17,680 nt of DNA from Mycogone perniciosa (GCA_025331125.1 JAOALB010000327.1:1-17680); one strand, 5' to 3'; positions 1-9,420 are shown, numbered from the stretch's first letter. The notes: generated by a model not told the origin, from the sequence alone. Numbers and translations: made by a program.

Positions 1-121
1 TCGTGATAAATAAGGGTCAGATCTACTAGAAGATGTCGAGCTGATTGAATCCAATGAAGAAAATTGAAAGGAGACACACCCGCGAAGACCATAACAGCCA
101 GGAAACGTGTATATTAGCTAA

Positions 122-718
122 GGTGAAGCAATATTATACTTGGTGGTTTCTCGCAAATGTTACTGCAAGGGCTCGTTTTTAATAATTCCTGCCAAAGAGG
201 AGGGGGCAAGTCTGTCCACGGATCCCAGATATATTAACAACAGCTACCTCTTTGTTCCAGTAGAAGTCGACCCAGCAGTGGTCTTGCCAGACCCTAAGGA
301 GCCACCACCAGAGCCAGTAGTTTAGGTCACACTATGTTGTCTACGATCCATTGCTGATTACGCGCGTGCAGCAAATCTGCTAGATGGCATATCTCTGCCA
401 GACTTGGCCTATATGTTTAGTATTATGAGCAGGGGATTTATTACCATCAGTGAACTTGATCACAACTGGGATCTCTGTATTTGAGACGCATCGGTCTTCG
501 TCATTTCATGCTTCAGTATCTCGATGCTTATGTTATGTTTGCCTTACAAGACGGCTGATGGAAAAGATACAATATCGCTGAGATGGATGGAATGGGTCGT
601 GTATAGGAATAGGAGTCATTTAGGGGCCGTCGCCACCACGTAAGCTATGTGGATCACCCCATCAAGACGCGGGAGGCCGACTGTGGATAAAGCGGGCACC
701 AATTGCCTTCTGCCGTAG
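122..718 (+). pseudogene. Eroded reading frame, unrecognised
   Basis: One frame runs from about 122 to 718 with only three interruptions: TAG at 323-325, TGA at 482-484 and TAA at 641-643. That is fewer than expected by chance for nearly 200 codons in DNA of this composition. The first block has a Pro-rich, acidic end. The second block (from about 326) reads like a soluble helical segment. The third starts with a hydrophobic stretch, rich in Ile, Ser, Met and Leu, that could span a membrane. I do not recognise the protein, and there is no good start codon (the longest open block begins at a TTG at 140). It may be a decayed gene or chance; protein-like composition is the only support. Confidence 0.25.
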
Positions 719-1087
719 TAGCAAGCCCATCGATATCACATGAAAGACTGACATTATACTGAAGTAGCCTCTTCGAGTGAGATGGACCGCCTCAGTTGCC
801 ACTGTATGAGTCATATCGTAACACCACTGCACTGTCATGATAGAAAACGGAGGTAATGGAAGATCCCATTAATCAAAGAAAATGCTCTATTTTCTAGATC
901 TCCGACGAAAAACATCACGTCTAACCAAAGCGGTGACAGGGCAAGCAAACATCTATATGGTTAGTCTCCATGCCAGTTGTAGATTTATCACTTCACGTGA
1001 ATATACACAGAATTGTTGATTAGACAGAACACTTATTTGAGTCGCGAAGGCACCCTATATCTATAACCAGAATCTGATAATCTGATA
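719..1087. other. No gene seen; upstream region of the RBR gene
   Basis: No convincing coding frame on either strand. It presumably contains the promoter and 5' leader of the RBR gene at 1088. Just before that ATG is a short direct repeat (two copies of tctgataa, about 1073-1087). No clear TATA element was identified. Confidence 0.4.
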
Positions 1088-2286
1088 ATGGGTCTAGAGT
1101 GCATTGTTTGTTACGAGGTCAAGGGCGATATTTACTTCCCCAGGTCCCCCATCACCCAGCAATGCACCCATTCACCGACTACATGTCTGCAGTGTATCAA
1201 AGTTGCACTCAGATCTGAGCTCTCTACTAAGCCTTGGGAAGAAATTGGATGTCCAGAGTGCGGCGCAGTGCTCAAGTATGAAGACATCCAGCGCTATGCT
1301 GACACTGAGACACGAGGGAAATACGAAGACCTAGTGGCTCAACATGCTATCCAGCAGAACCCTGACTTCATATGGGTATACCCTCCCCTTAACTCTCCAC
1401 CCTGGCTTTTACTACCCACCGCTTACCTTTTTCTTGATGAATATCCAGTGCTCTTCTGGCTGTGGCTCTGGCCAGATTCATGAAGGTGGAAGCAACCAAC
1501 CGATCGTGAAGTGCAGCTTATGTGGCAACTTGACGTGTTTTCTCCACAACGTGGCCTGGCACAAAGGCTTAACATGTGAGGAGTACGATAGAATGCAAGT
1601 TGACCCGGAGACATTCTCCTCGCGTATTCAGCGCGAGAGCCGGGCGGCTGAGCAGGAGGCCGAGGTGCGTCGCAAAGAGGAGAACAATGCTAGTAAAGAG
1701 AAGATTCGAAGGACAACAAAGTGTTGTCCCAGATGTCAAGTGCGGATTGAGAAAAACGGAGGATGGTTAGTTACATGTTTTCTGTCCTGGCTCTGACCAT
1801 GTCGCTAACATACTGCCAGCTCGCAAATGACTTGTAAGATTCACGGCTTTCCTTTCCTTCCTCTCTTCCTTCCGCTCTTCATCCCTCATTCCCTCTCTCC
1901 CTCTCAAGCCACAGACTCATAAGAACATAATATTACGTGGTGAGCCATATTCTTGAACTAACTTGACCCTTTTACCCATATTGTTTTAAATAGGTTCTCG
2001 CTGCAGTCACCAGTTCTGTTGGAGCAGCGCCGTATGGAAACCCTGGCATTCTCGTTAGAGGGATTGGTCGCTCCTCGCTTTTCATCATCACTAGTGACAG
2101 GCCATGGTATACTTTCAATCTTACGTCTGTTTAAAGTGCAAGTACTAATATACAACCTAAAACACAGGCTTTAGATGTTTGCACCAATTCTGCTGGGAGT
2201 GCCTAGCAAACTACAAGACTATTGTGATGACTGACAATAGTGCTCACAACGAAGAATGCCAGTTCCACACAAGCAATTTGCCCTAA
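1088..2286 (+). CDS. RBR-type (RING1-IBR-RING2) E3 ubiquitin ligase
   Basis: RBR ligases take ubiquitin from an E2 onto a RING2 cysteine and then pass it to substrate. My model has exons 1088-1375, 1449-1765, 1820-1833 and 2168-2286, giving 245 codons. RING1 has ligands C5, C8, C26, H28, C33, C36, C55 and C58. The IBR has C97, C101, C118, C121, C126, H129, H134 and C139. A charged linker (about 150-185) follows, then RING2 with C189, C192, C202, C207, C210, C215 and C218. C202, in the motif GGCSQMTC, sits where the catalytic Cys of HHARI-type RBRs lies. Intron 1 (1376-1448) and intron 2 (1766-1819) have GT...AG ends and restore the conserved frame across the junctions. The last splice can reach either of two RING2 exons (see 1994-2058). 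No premature stops, unlike its neighbours. Upstream exons are possible, but ATG 1088 lies just before RING1 and works as a start. The substrate is unknown. Confidence 0.85.
1994..2058 (+). other. Duplicate RING2 exon within the RBR gene (alternative terminal exon)
   Basis: Splicing 1833 to 1994 removes a 160-nt intron with an ACTAAC branch site and a TAG acceptor. It continues RING2 in frame as CSRCSHQFCW, then stops at TAG 2056-2058. Splicing 1833 to 2168 instead gives CFRCLHQFCWEC and a longer tail ending at 2286. Both join in the same phase, so the two exons are mutually exclusive versions of one RING2 half. The first version lacks the final zinc-binding Cys (WSS in place of WEC). A further intron with donor 2107, a TACTAAT branch and acceptor 2167 lies between them. 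This could be real alternative splicing or a dead exon copy. Confidence 0.5.
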
Positions 2287-2837
2287 TATAGCAGCGAACG
2301 AAAAAACGAAGTTTGTAGCTAGAGCATGCGGTTTGGGTTTTAATATGAAACGATATGATGCAATGAACTGACTGACTGCTCTTGTAGCTCCGATGCCCTC
2401 GTTCTAGCTCATTGAGTAGTGTATTGTAGCACTGTATACATATCCGAGGCCACTCACAGCAAGAATGCAATTGTAATAGCAAGATGCAAGGCTCAAATCC
2501 AAGGCTCAGATGAGCACGATACCAACGATTTAGATCGCCACGTGTCCTTGGAGGTGCGACATATGGGTTTTGCGGGGCAACTTGGCGACGTTGTTCCCCG
2601 GCTATACATCAAGCGTTGCCTTCAGGGATACTCAATGAGGGATGTTGTTTATTTCCATGGCCGCCTATGTTGGAAGCCTTTGCTCCCTAATCTCATAGTT
2701 CCTGGACATCATTGTTCCAGACCAATTCTAGTACAAGGCGCGCTCCAGATAGTTGGCGCAAGTACACTATCACTACGATACTTAATATATAAATATCTAT
2801 AATTATACAGTATTCGCAAACCTCATAAATCCTTCCT
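2287..2837. other. No recognisable gene
   Basis: An open plus-strand frame (2419-2802) begins at GTG, matches no family I know and has no intron or start context to support it. The minus strand has an overlapping frame at 2693-3031 that I treat as a shadow. The 3' end of the RBR transcript probably lies in the first part of this stretch. Confidence 0.35.
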
Positions 2838-3278
2838 ATGACGTCCACCCGCTCCACTGGCAGGAACAGGAAGGCCAAGCTTGTCAATAGCGTCCAATAT
2901 GATATCCCCGCAATCGATCTTCCAGAGACCCAGGCCAGCAGTAGCACTGGTGTACACCCGCTAAGGCAATATGAAACCTGGGGTGTAATAGTCACATGAT
3001 GCTGGAGGAGGCGTACTGATGACAGCGTCACTCCAAATATTCTAGGGGCTGAGACGCTATGTACCTCAACATCCGCTGCTCCGCCCGTGTCAGTTGATGG
3101 CTCCCTTCAGTTGTTTGAGCTCTGAGCTGCTCCAACAGGTTATTATTGGCCACTCTGCATTGTCTTACCGGCTGTGACTGTAACTCGCATGAAAAAGAAA
3201 GATCAAGCAGGCACCAACTTTCCGAATCACAGCCTCATAATGAATGCCTTTACAACCACTTTTACGCGCCCCCAATAA
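2838..3278 (+). pseudogene. Broken small gene of unknown function
   Basis: From ATG 2838 one frame runs 147 codons to TAA at 3276-3278, interrupted only by TGA at 2997-2999 and TGA at 3123-3125. The first 53 residues start with a basic Ser/Thr/Arg-rich segment (MTSTRSTGRNRKAK), then an acidic, Pro-containing stretch. The middle has a Ser/Ala/Pro-rich low-complexity part and the end is basic. Both stops could come from CGA-to-TGA changes, which differ from the CA-to-TA type in the larger pseudogenes. I do not recognise the protein. It could be the N-terminal exon of a longer decayed gene or a chance frame. GC content here is higher than in the flanking DNA, which mildly supports former coding. 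Confidence 0.3.
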
Positions 3279-3960
3279 GGCACTTAAGGTCTTAGCAATA
3301 AAAAGAGGCACTTTAAGAATACTTTAATGGATAAATGATTGGCTATATTTCTGCCTTTATGCTTGCACTTGGACTGTTCAAAAATGATCAGTTATATCTA
3401 TCACAGCTAAATTAATACAGAAAAGCAGTAAAGGGCAATACTCCGTAATGTGTAGATGATATCAATAAAGTTGACCTTATTACGAAGTACATTCTGATAT
3501 TTTTAATTGTGTTTTTGTGGGAAAATAGCTTCCACTGATTTTACATTTATAGTGAAGTGCACTAATGCATGAATTCGGGTTAAGTGAGTCTGTAGAACTG
3601 GTTTGTACTCATGATTTTATTTCTAGGGAATACGGTAGTTGTGACGGTTTACTTGTATTTGTTGACAAATAGTTGTGGGGTTTTTATGACAAAGAGAAAC
3701 CCAAAGTCTAGCTAATTGTCGGATCCCCTCGAATACTGTCATACAACTGTGATCAATTGGGTGGCGGACGACGAGAACAAAGATAGTTCTGGGATCAAGC
3801 AATTGAATAAGCTTGATTTCGAAAAGAGCGAAAATAGCTGCTGCTCAAATAAACAGATATCAGCGACGATAACATCATTAGAGCCGATATACGAGGCAAC
3901 GAAAGGATAACTAAAATACCAACTGAGACTTATTGCAACAAATACTGCCACCTCTCCTCA
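3279..3960. other. AT-rich stretch without a supported gene
   Basis: Strongly AT-rich DNA with dense stops in most frames. An open plus-strand frame (3716-3910) starts at TTG and gives a 64-residue acidic, Asn/Ser-rich peptide that I cannot assign. The block looks like ageing repeat or intergenic DNA. Confidence 0.35.
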
Positions 3961-4454
3961 CTAGTCTCCGTCTAACATCTTAAGAAAATCATCACATTTA
4001 TTAAGTTCCTTGCATTCTTTATCCGTATCGTAGTACCTATGCAGCTTAGAAACCCAGTAGTGGTGTGGATTAAACTGGCGAACAGCATAATAGTAAAAGT
4101 TAGCTTCTTTATAGTTGTTAGCCAAGCACATTTCCAATAGCATCGACAGTGCAGACCTTGTTCCAACAATTCTTCAAGTCCGGTTGTATTAACTAAAGAT
4201 CGAGCCGAGATACGGCAAACAACTAAAAATTCATGGATCGCAAATGGGTGAACTATACCCCATTTTGCCGTAAGCGAGTTCAGGTCTAGCACGCATGCGT
4301 CTGTTAGTAGCATTGCAGTGCTTATCTCGTAGATATAGACAGCAGACCCTATTCGCTCGCGTTGCTCCTGCCCAGTTACAAGCGTGGCCGTAGTCGCTGA
4401 AGACAGACAAGAAGCAACTTGGTTGCCGACTCCGCCAGTTAATGTATTCCGCAA
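3961..4454 (-). pseudogene. Possible frameshifted gene remnant, unrecognised
   Basis: Two overlapping minus-strand frames could join end to end. The upstream frame is open from 4454 to about 4160. Another frame is open from about 4160 to the stop at 3961 and holds a plausible helical C-terminus with the motif ANNYKEANFYYYAV and many Tyr, His and Lys. Joining them needs a one-base frameshift or a very short intron near 4150-4200 (a GTATCT donor and an AAG acceptor would give about 43 nt, shorter than the other introns here). The C-terminal part loosely suggests a helical repeat such as TPR, but no motif is firm. A third frame is also open across part of the same DNA, which weakens the case. 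Confidence 0.22.
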
Positions 4455-5281
4455 TAGCCTATTTTAGTTCGGATTCGTCACTAAAGGTACCGTTTGTGTC
4501 TGATGCAACAAAATCATAGGTAATTGGATCTTGCCGGGACTGAGAGCCAGAGTGCGTTACCCTCTACACTATCTGTAGAGGGTTCCTGCACTTATAGACA
4601 TTAAGGTTAAAATTCGCAGTCATTCATATATTTTAACCTAATAAAATGCAAGAGACTCAAGTTCAGCTTTAAGAAGATTAAGTCGAGCAGGCCAAGGTAC
4701 CTCTGATATAAGCGAAGTATGGGGATAATGCTTGTGACATACGTCATATTCGACAGTGTAGTCGGTAGGCCATAAACCCCTTAAAGTTATCTATTACACG
4801 AGAGACGAGTATAACGAACCCCTAGAGAGATGCCTAGATCCTATTGCGCTTCACGTCTATCAGGAATCCCGTTCACACACTCCGCCTGTCAAACCGTTAT
4901 ACCAGGCCAGCAAAAGTGAAGTATACAGCTCAGCAATTGGAGCTGATAGTGCAGGTTATATTGCTATTAATACATAAACTCAATTTAGTGTAACTCGTAA
5001 TTACAGTTGCAACGCAGATTATTCACTTATTTAGAGATTAAGAAGGTATATAGGAGGCCTAGTAGCTTGCGCCACTATCGCAAGAGTAATCGTACTCCAA
5101 AAGTAATTCCAAATACATCCAATCCCAGCCATTTCAGCTGACAGACAACTATTTATCCGCTCAAGCTTTTAACATTGGCCACGTAAAAATACTTAGCTTC
5201 TATTAGTCGCTTACTTCAGCTCATACTCTCAGAATATCGATTATGCAATATATCACCTAAAGCCTATTAAATTGCCTCCGT
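4455..5281. other. AT-rich stretch without a supported gene
   Basis: No coding frame worth reporting. Contains the short perfect hairpin at 4559-4583 described separately. Otherwise it is AT-rich sequence with frequent stops on both strands, consistent with decayed repeat DNA. Confidence 0.4.
4559..4583. repeat. Perfect 9-bp inverted repeat (hairpin)
   Basis: ACCCTCTAC at 4559-4567 pairs perfectly with GTAGAGGGT at 4575-4583 around a 7-nt loop. Outside it, a GTGC/GCAC pair could extend the stem across an internal loop. On the minus strand the hairpin runs into a segment with a possible D-arm and a stretch like a tRNA-Glu(CTC) anticodon arm (CTGGCTCTCA), so it could be part of a decayed tRNA-derived repeat. 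Confidence 0.45.
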
Positions 5282-5527
5282 TTAGTTAATTGTGGTTGCA
5301 GTGATGCTCGCACTATATTTGCGTATATAAAAAGTGGGACCTTCGCCGCGCTGGTCGCGTTTGCCGTAATAGGTCTGAGTACAATTCTGTCGGGGTCTTG
5401 GCCTCAGGCATTTTCCCTGCAACGCGAGAACGCCATGCCAGCTAAACCCACACACCATTATCGCCAGCACGATGACCCACCCCGAGACCCACCCCGAAGA
5501 CAGTATAGAGCCGATAGATCTATCCAC
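5282..5527 (-). CDS. Possible exon of a membrane protein, unrecognised
   Basis: An 81-codon open minus-strand frame in a small GC-rich island inside AT-rich DNA. Its N-terminal part holds a hydrophobic run of about 20 residues (WVSGWVIVLAIMVCGF) that could be a membrane span or signal anchor. A basic, Cys-containing tail follows. It starts only at GTG, and there is a possible CAG splice acceptor just upstream, so if real it is more likely an internal or terminal exon than a whole gene. No family recognised. It could also be a remnant or chance frame. Confidence 0.2.
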   Translation of the reverse strand: MDRSIGSILSSGWVSGWVIVLAIMVCGFSWHGVLALQGKCLRPRPRQNCTQTYYGKRDQRGEGPTFYIRKYSASITATTIN

Positions 5528-5969
5528 TACGGCGCTTGCCTAGGAGCTGAATTGGTCAGGGGAGCACACTATTGCTCGTAAATATGATCTTGTATACGAA
5601 GCAATTAATACTAAGCAGAGGGCCTCCCTCATTTCAGCTGGCCGCAACCATGGCATTTGCCCCAGTTTTATATCATATAGCCGTCAGTCTGAGGTCAGCA
5701 TTTAAGTAGGGATTACATGCCTTCAGAGCTAAGTCTTCTTTAAGATGCTGAAGTCCTTTAAAAAAACGTATACAGAGTACATTTTTCCCAATTAAAAGAA
5801 GCTCGAAAGACTAATCTTTCGTAAATGGGTTCTCTTCTCTAACTTAATGTATGCTAAGCTCTCGATACGCGCACAGCTACAATTTTTAGTACCCCTGCAT
5901 ATTTTAGATCACTGCCTGCATCAAGAGGCTCTAGTCACAGTCCTACATAAACGGCAAGTTTCTATATAA
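5528..5969. other. No recognisable gene
   Basis: AT-rich DNA with no supported frame. It directly precedes the start of the duplicated segment at about 5970. Confidence 0.35.
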
Positions 5970-6561
5970 GCCTCCTGCAGATATAGTCTCTGAGTTTCCC
6001 AGTCCCCAGTAAGGCGCTACTCATAACGATAAACATAAAGAATCGAAAATGTCATATATATATCACTTGATTGTATGTGATTAATGCAATGTTCCTAATT
6101 AGTAGAGTAACCGAATGCCTCATGACCACAACTTTTATGTTCCAAAGTATTCAACCGCGAAAACAGATAATATTAAAGGATATTTACTGTTACATAAACC
6201 TTCAATTCTAAGATCTAAGCTTTCCGGTACTCTAGCCTCCAAACAAATACATCATTATTTTATTATTCTACTTCAAAGCAAATATAAGTTCCTTGAATAT
6301 CTTAAGCTTAGTCCAAGGCAATTATTGCCTGCCATTTGCGATAAGCCAGACCATGTGGGTCCTCCAAGACCTGATCCATACAAGAGGCTTTTCGGCCAGT
6401 TCTACGAAGCTTTATTCCTGCTTAGAGAGCTTAGATAGACCTGTAGGAATTATACTCCGTATACCTTTCCCAATAGATCTCAATAAGGACCAGTCATGCT
6501 GGTAACAATTCCTGCGAAATCTCGCTTCCATCTGTAACTTCGATAAGGGAGGCCTTTCCTG
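5970..6561 (+). pseudogene. Truncated, decayed copy of the 14784 deaminase gene (promoter and 5' end)
   Basis: This segment aligns along its length with about 14459-15056, covering the promoter, leader and roughly the first 90 codons of the deaminase gene at 14784. Near-identical anchors include gccagaccatgtgggtcctc near 6343 and aaggaccagtcatgct near 6485. The position matching the parent ATG no longer reads ATG. Later codons still read DHVGPPRPDPYKRL, then hit a TAG at 6436-6438 where the parent has CAG. Many differences are C/T or G/A changes, and this copy is more AT-rich than the other. Homology ends abruptly near 6561, where LTR-like sequence begins. No product is expected. A linked repeat like this is the kind of substrate that RIP acts on. 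Confidence 0.8.
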
Positions 6562-6882
6562 TCAGTGTCACAACCCGACCCTCTTATGGTCTGTACGTAC
6601 CACGGATCAACGTAGGACCGAAGGACCAATCCGATGTTCAAAGGAAGCAATCGTCGAAGTACGTATCGGATCACCTGGGTGATCGAGAACGTACCTAGAT
6701 GATCGAGGACACAGAATCATAGACGACGTAGTTACGTCTTCTGATGATCAAAGAAGTTTCCTTTGTATATATATGACTGGCTTGTCACTCATTTAGTATA
6801 GTCACCAGAGCCGCCTGTTCTACAGAATCGTGAGTCAGATTACTCCGTAAAGAGGACACCTATTTCACCCCCAGCCGTACAA
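6560..6882. mobile_element. Possible solo LTR or retrotransposon fragment
   Basis: Homology with the 14459-15056 copy breaks exactly where a TGTCA-type sequence begins (TGTCAGTGTCACAACCCGAC, about 6560). The segment has features common in fungal LTRs: a TG start, a TATATATA element near 6769, a following region that could be R/U5, and a possible CA end near 6882. It also holds the palindrome GATCACCTGGGTGATC near 6671. I found no convincing target-site duplication and no second copy in the window, so element type and 3' end are uncertain. Confidence 0.35.
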
Positions 6883-6899
6883 TGAGTAGAAATATCACC

Positions 6900-7400
6900 T
6901 TCTTTTAGACCTAGTCATCATATGTTCGCGAGCTTCGTGCTGTTGTAGTTTGGTTCAAGGTAAATGACATGCTATTCGTCCCAGGTGACCCACAAGCAAT
7001 AGGCAATGGCAGTGAGTGTGTTTGTCGTGACTGATCAAGAAATGGCTATATGATCCAAATCGTCGCATACTGACATAGGCGCTTTTCCCGACTTACCGCC
7101 GTAATCTTCCAGTCAACACAAACTCTTTTACAAATTTATACGCACAGGCATGTCCACTACAGTGCCTACTATACATAGTACATCGTTTACATCTATTTAT
7201 AGGCTGGGCTTAGCTTTCAGATCATGTAGCTTCGTGTTAGGCTCTGCACTGTCTACAAGTCACGTGGTTTGCTGGTGGCTCTATGTACCTAGCAGGACGG
7301 ACTTTGGGACTCCTTTCTGGCCGCGGCTTAGTGGTGTAAAATCCATAATAGGCCAAATCTTTTGGTGTAATTTTAAACCTAGTTTGACTGTCTAGAATTG
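6900..7400 (-). pseudogene. Heavily decayed minus-strand remnant, perhaps HET-like
   Basis: Reading the minus strand from about 7395 to 6920, one frame shows protein-like blocks separated by stops, including DVLCIVGTVVDMP and TLTAIAYCLW. These loosely recall the C-terminal half of fungal HET-domain proteins. Most stops could come from CAA, CAG or CGA codons by C-to-T change. Stop density is not far below random, so this is only a suggestion. The plus-strand frame at 7150-7395 is taken as its shadow. Confidence 0.15.
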
Positions 7401-7846
7401 GCCATGTATATAAATGTATACTATAAGTTTGGATGGTCTGTGCCTAGAAATCCCTAAAGATTGTAAAGAGGATGGCGATTTCGCTACCAACTGACTTTGA
7501 AAACACGTTACGTGACAGGTACCTTCGGATTGATTTCTACTATCGCGATCGGTATGTCGTAATGATATGAGAGTATGTCACACTTCCTCGCACTTTTTAT
7601 CTACCCGATTCAATTACAGATATGCTATTGCTTTACATACATATTCCTATTTTCTCACTTATCCCCATCCTCGCTCCACGTCTCATCAGCTCTAGGAGGT
7701 GGGGCAGGGTAGTGCCCTATTGTGAGCCTTTCTCCAGTGCTTAATCCCTCCGTCCTCGATATAACACTGTAGCTCCGTGTATCACTTAAGCCCAATCTCA
7801 GATCTGATAATCCGAGATTTGAATCAGTCCGAGAATCGTTTCTCTT
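7401..7846. other. No gene; downstream of deaminase pseudogene A
   Basis: No supported frame. The stretch lies just past the natural stop of the minus-strand gene and probably holds its 3' UTR. A weak inverted repeat (aatctc ... gagatt, about 7795-7820) lies there, with no clear role. Confidence 0.35.
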
Positions 7847-9335
7847 TTATCTTGGCAATTTTTCCTTGAGTGTTTGTATCGTATCACGCTGTATCTGCTC
7901 GATAATTTCTTTAAGCAATTCTTTACTCTGTTCTTTAGATTCCTCGCCCTGATCCTCGTAAACGTCTAGAAGACGCTATTTCGGGTAGAGGTTTATATGT
8001 GTCGACTGGACTCGGAAGTTGTTGTCGGGGCTATTGAAGTAGTAATAGCATAAGCGACAGGAGGGCTTGCTGGTCGCTATGAATATAGAGCCATTCCAGA
8101 AGTCTGTGGATTTTGTCTTGCCTTGTTGAACCAGGTATTCATGAAGGTGAATCTCGGAGTGAATCAGAGTTCTCATGCCCCTACTTCGGAGCTGCTCACG
8201 GATCTCTTTGTCTAGACCATAGGACTGTAGCTTGGAAATGTCCGATTCGAACTCGGAAGGATCGAGTTTAGGGAAGGCAACGTGGATTACTTCGCTCAAG
8301 GCTAATGATTTAGGTACGGGAATGCGCTTCGGATAGGCAGAAATGATGTAGCTGATTTTGATGTTTTTAAATAGGTCAGGCCACGTCGTAGACCCGGTGA
8401 CTATGATATCGGAAGCCTGACGATAAGAATGGAGCCGACTAAGGTAATGGCGGAGTTGACACTACGAGTATGAAGAGGCCGCATCCGCCTCAACTGCACG
8501 ACTCTCAGCCATTATGTCGAACGAGCCGGCTTTGCTTACCTGGATGGCCTTCATGAGAGTCTCACAATCTTGCAGGACTTGAATAATTCCAAGATTTTAG
8601 CATTGATGAGTGAAAACGGCAGAAAATAGAAATGAAGACAAGAAATATCTCACATTTGCGTTTAGCTTCTTCCGTAGATGCTATATCGCGAAGGAATTTG
8701 GCCTTTCCTTTAAGCAAATAGAGCTGTTTGATAACCTCAGAATCTGGAAATGTCAGTTGAGAACAATCTATTGGATAGAAGTCTACCAAAAGCAAAGAGT
8801 GGGCCAGCTTTTGATCATACTGACCAGCAGTCTCTCTACGACATTCACAGTCTTGAATGCAATCGTTAAGTGCAGAAAGAAGGGTTTTCAGGTAGAAATC
8901 CAGCTTGTCAAAGTTGAACTTAAGGATTCGCTACAAGACTTGCTTTTGCAGCGCTTTCAGATTGAGTTTGTCAGGATTTGTCGCAATAAACTCCAGTAGG
9001 CCAGAGAGAAACGCCTTGGTCTCATCCAGGTCAATCTCCTTCCTCAAGTTGGAGGCGAAGAGGTACTCAGGACCCTTGGTCCCCTTCAGACAGACCAAAG
9101 AAGTCACAGTGTCGCCGCCCTTTTGAGTATCGCAGACCTGCGCGAGCTTGGAGAGAAACTTCTGAAATTCGGTGAGGGACTTCTCCTTGCTAGTATTACC
9201 CGAGGTATATTTTATGTCACCTCTGGTCTTATATGCCTTATTTACAGCTGCCAGAAGGACGCAAAGACAGGAAAGCTGTGTCAGCATCTCCTTGTTTATG
9301 CCTACGAGGACGCGGGAGGTGGAGGAGGAATCCAT
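7847..9335 (-). pseudogene. OTT_1508-like deaminase family gene A, interrupted by two stops
   Basis: The family is a fungus-expanded branch of the zinc-dependent deaminase fold (H[AS]E plus CxxC). The natural substrate is not established. Exons 9335-8654, 8577-8540 and 8461-7847 give 445 codons including the last stop. Introns are 76 nt (GTGAGA donor) and 78 nt (GTAAGC donor, TAG acceptor). The N-terminal domain has CDTQKGG at 68-74, matched by CDFDKGG at 82-88 in gene B. The C-terminal domain has H341-S-E343 and C375-x2-C378, the expected zinc and catalytic residues. TAG at 8931-8933 (codon 135) breaks a helix where Gln fits. TAG at 7976-7978 (codon 402) follows the conserved-looking NLYPK, where Trp fits. 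A well-formed Lys/Glu-rich C-terminus then reads on to TAA at 7849-7847. ATG 9335 has good context (caccATGg). Either a young pseudogene or a gene needing readthrough or editing. Confidence 0.72.
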
Positions 9336-9411
9336 GGTGAAACGAGTACAATAGGCTAGGCAACGTTAGTGTGGCATAGTGGATAGCTCCCAGGAAGGAA
9401 AAGCTACTTAG

Positions 9412-9420
9412 TATATAAAG
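9412..9420 (-). promoter_or_regulatory. TATA-like element upstream of deaminase pseudogene A
   Basis: Read on the minus strand this is TTTATATAC, about 75-80 nt upstream of ATG 9335, a plausible core-promoter distance in fungi. Position and base composition are the only support. Confidence 0.3.

Noticed and set aside
1996..2106. Alternative open frame through the middle RING2 exon
   Set aside because: It is open for about 110 nt but gives no zinc ligands, while the other frame matches RING2 exactly.
8870..8935. Intron hiding the TAG at 8931-8933
   Set aside because: No suitable donor keeps the downstream frame. The only upstream GT that ends at this TAG gives a 61-nt intron and shifts the frame away from the protein-like continuation.
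8610..9359. Plus-strand open frames opposite deaminase gene A
   Set aside because: No recognisable content; the minus strand has the introns and the conserved motifs.
9372..9400. tRNA-like start (gtggcatagtggatagc)
   Set aside because: No anticodon arm, T-arm or acceptor pairing follows.
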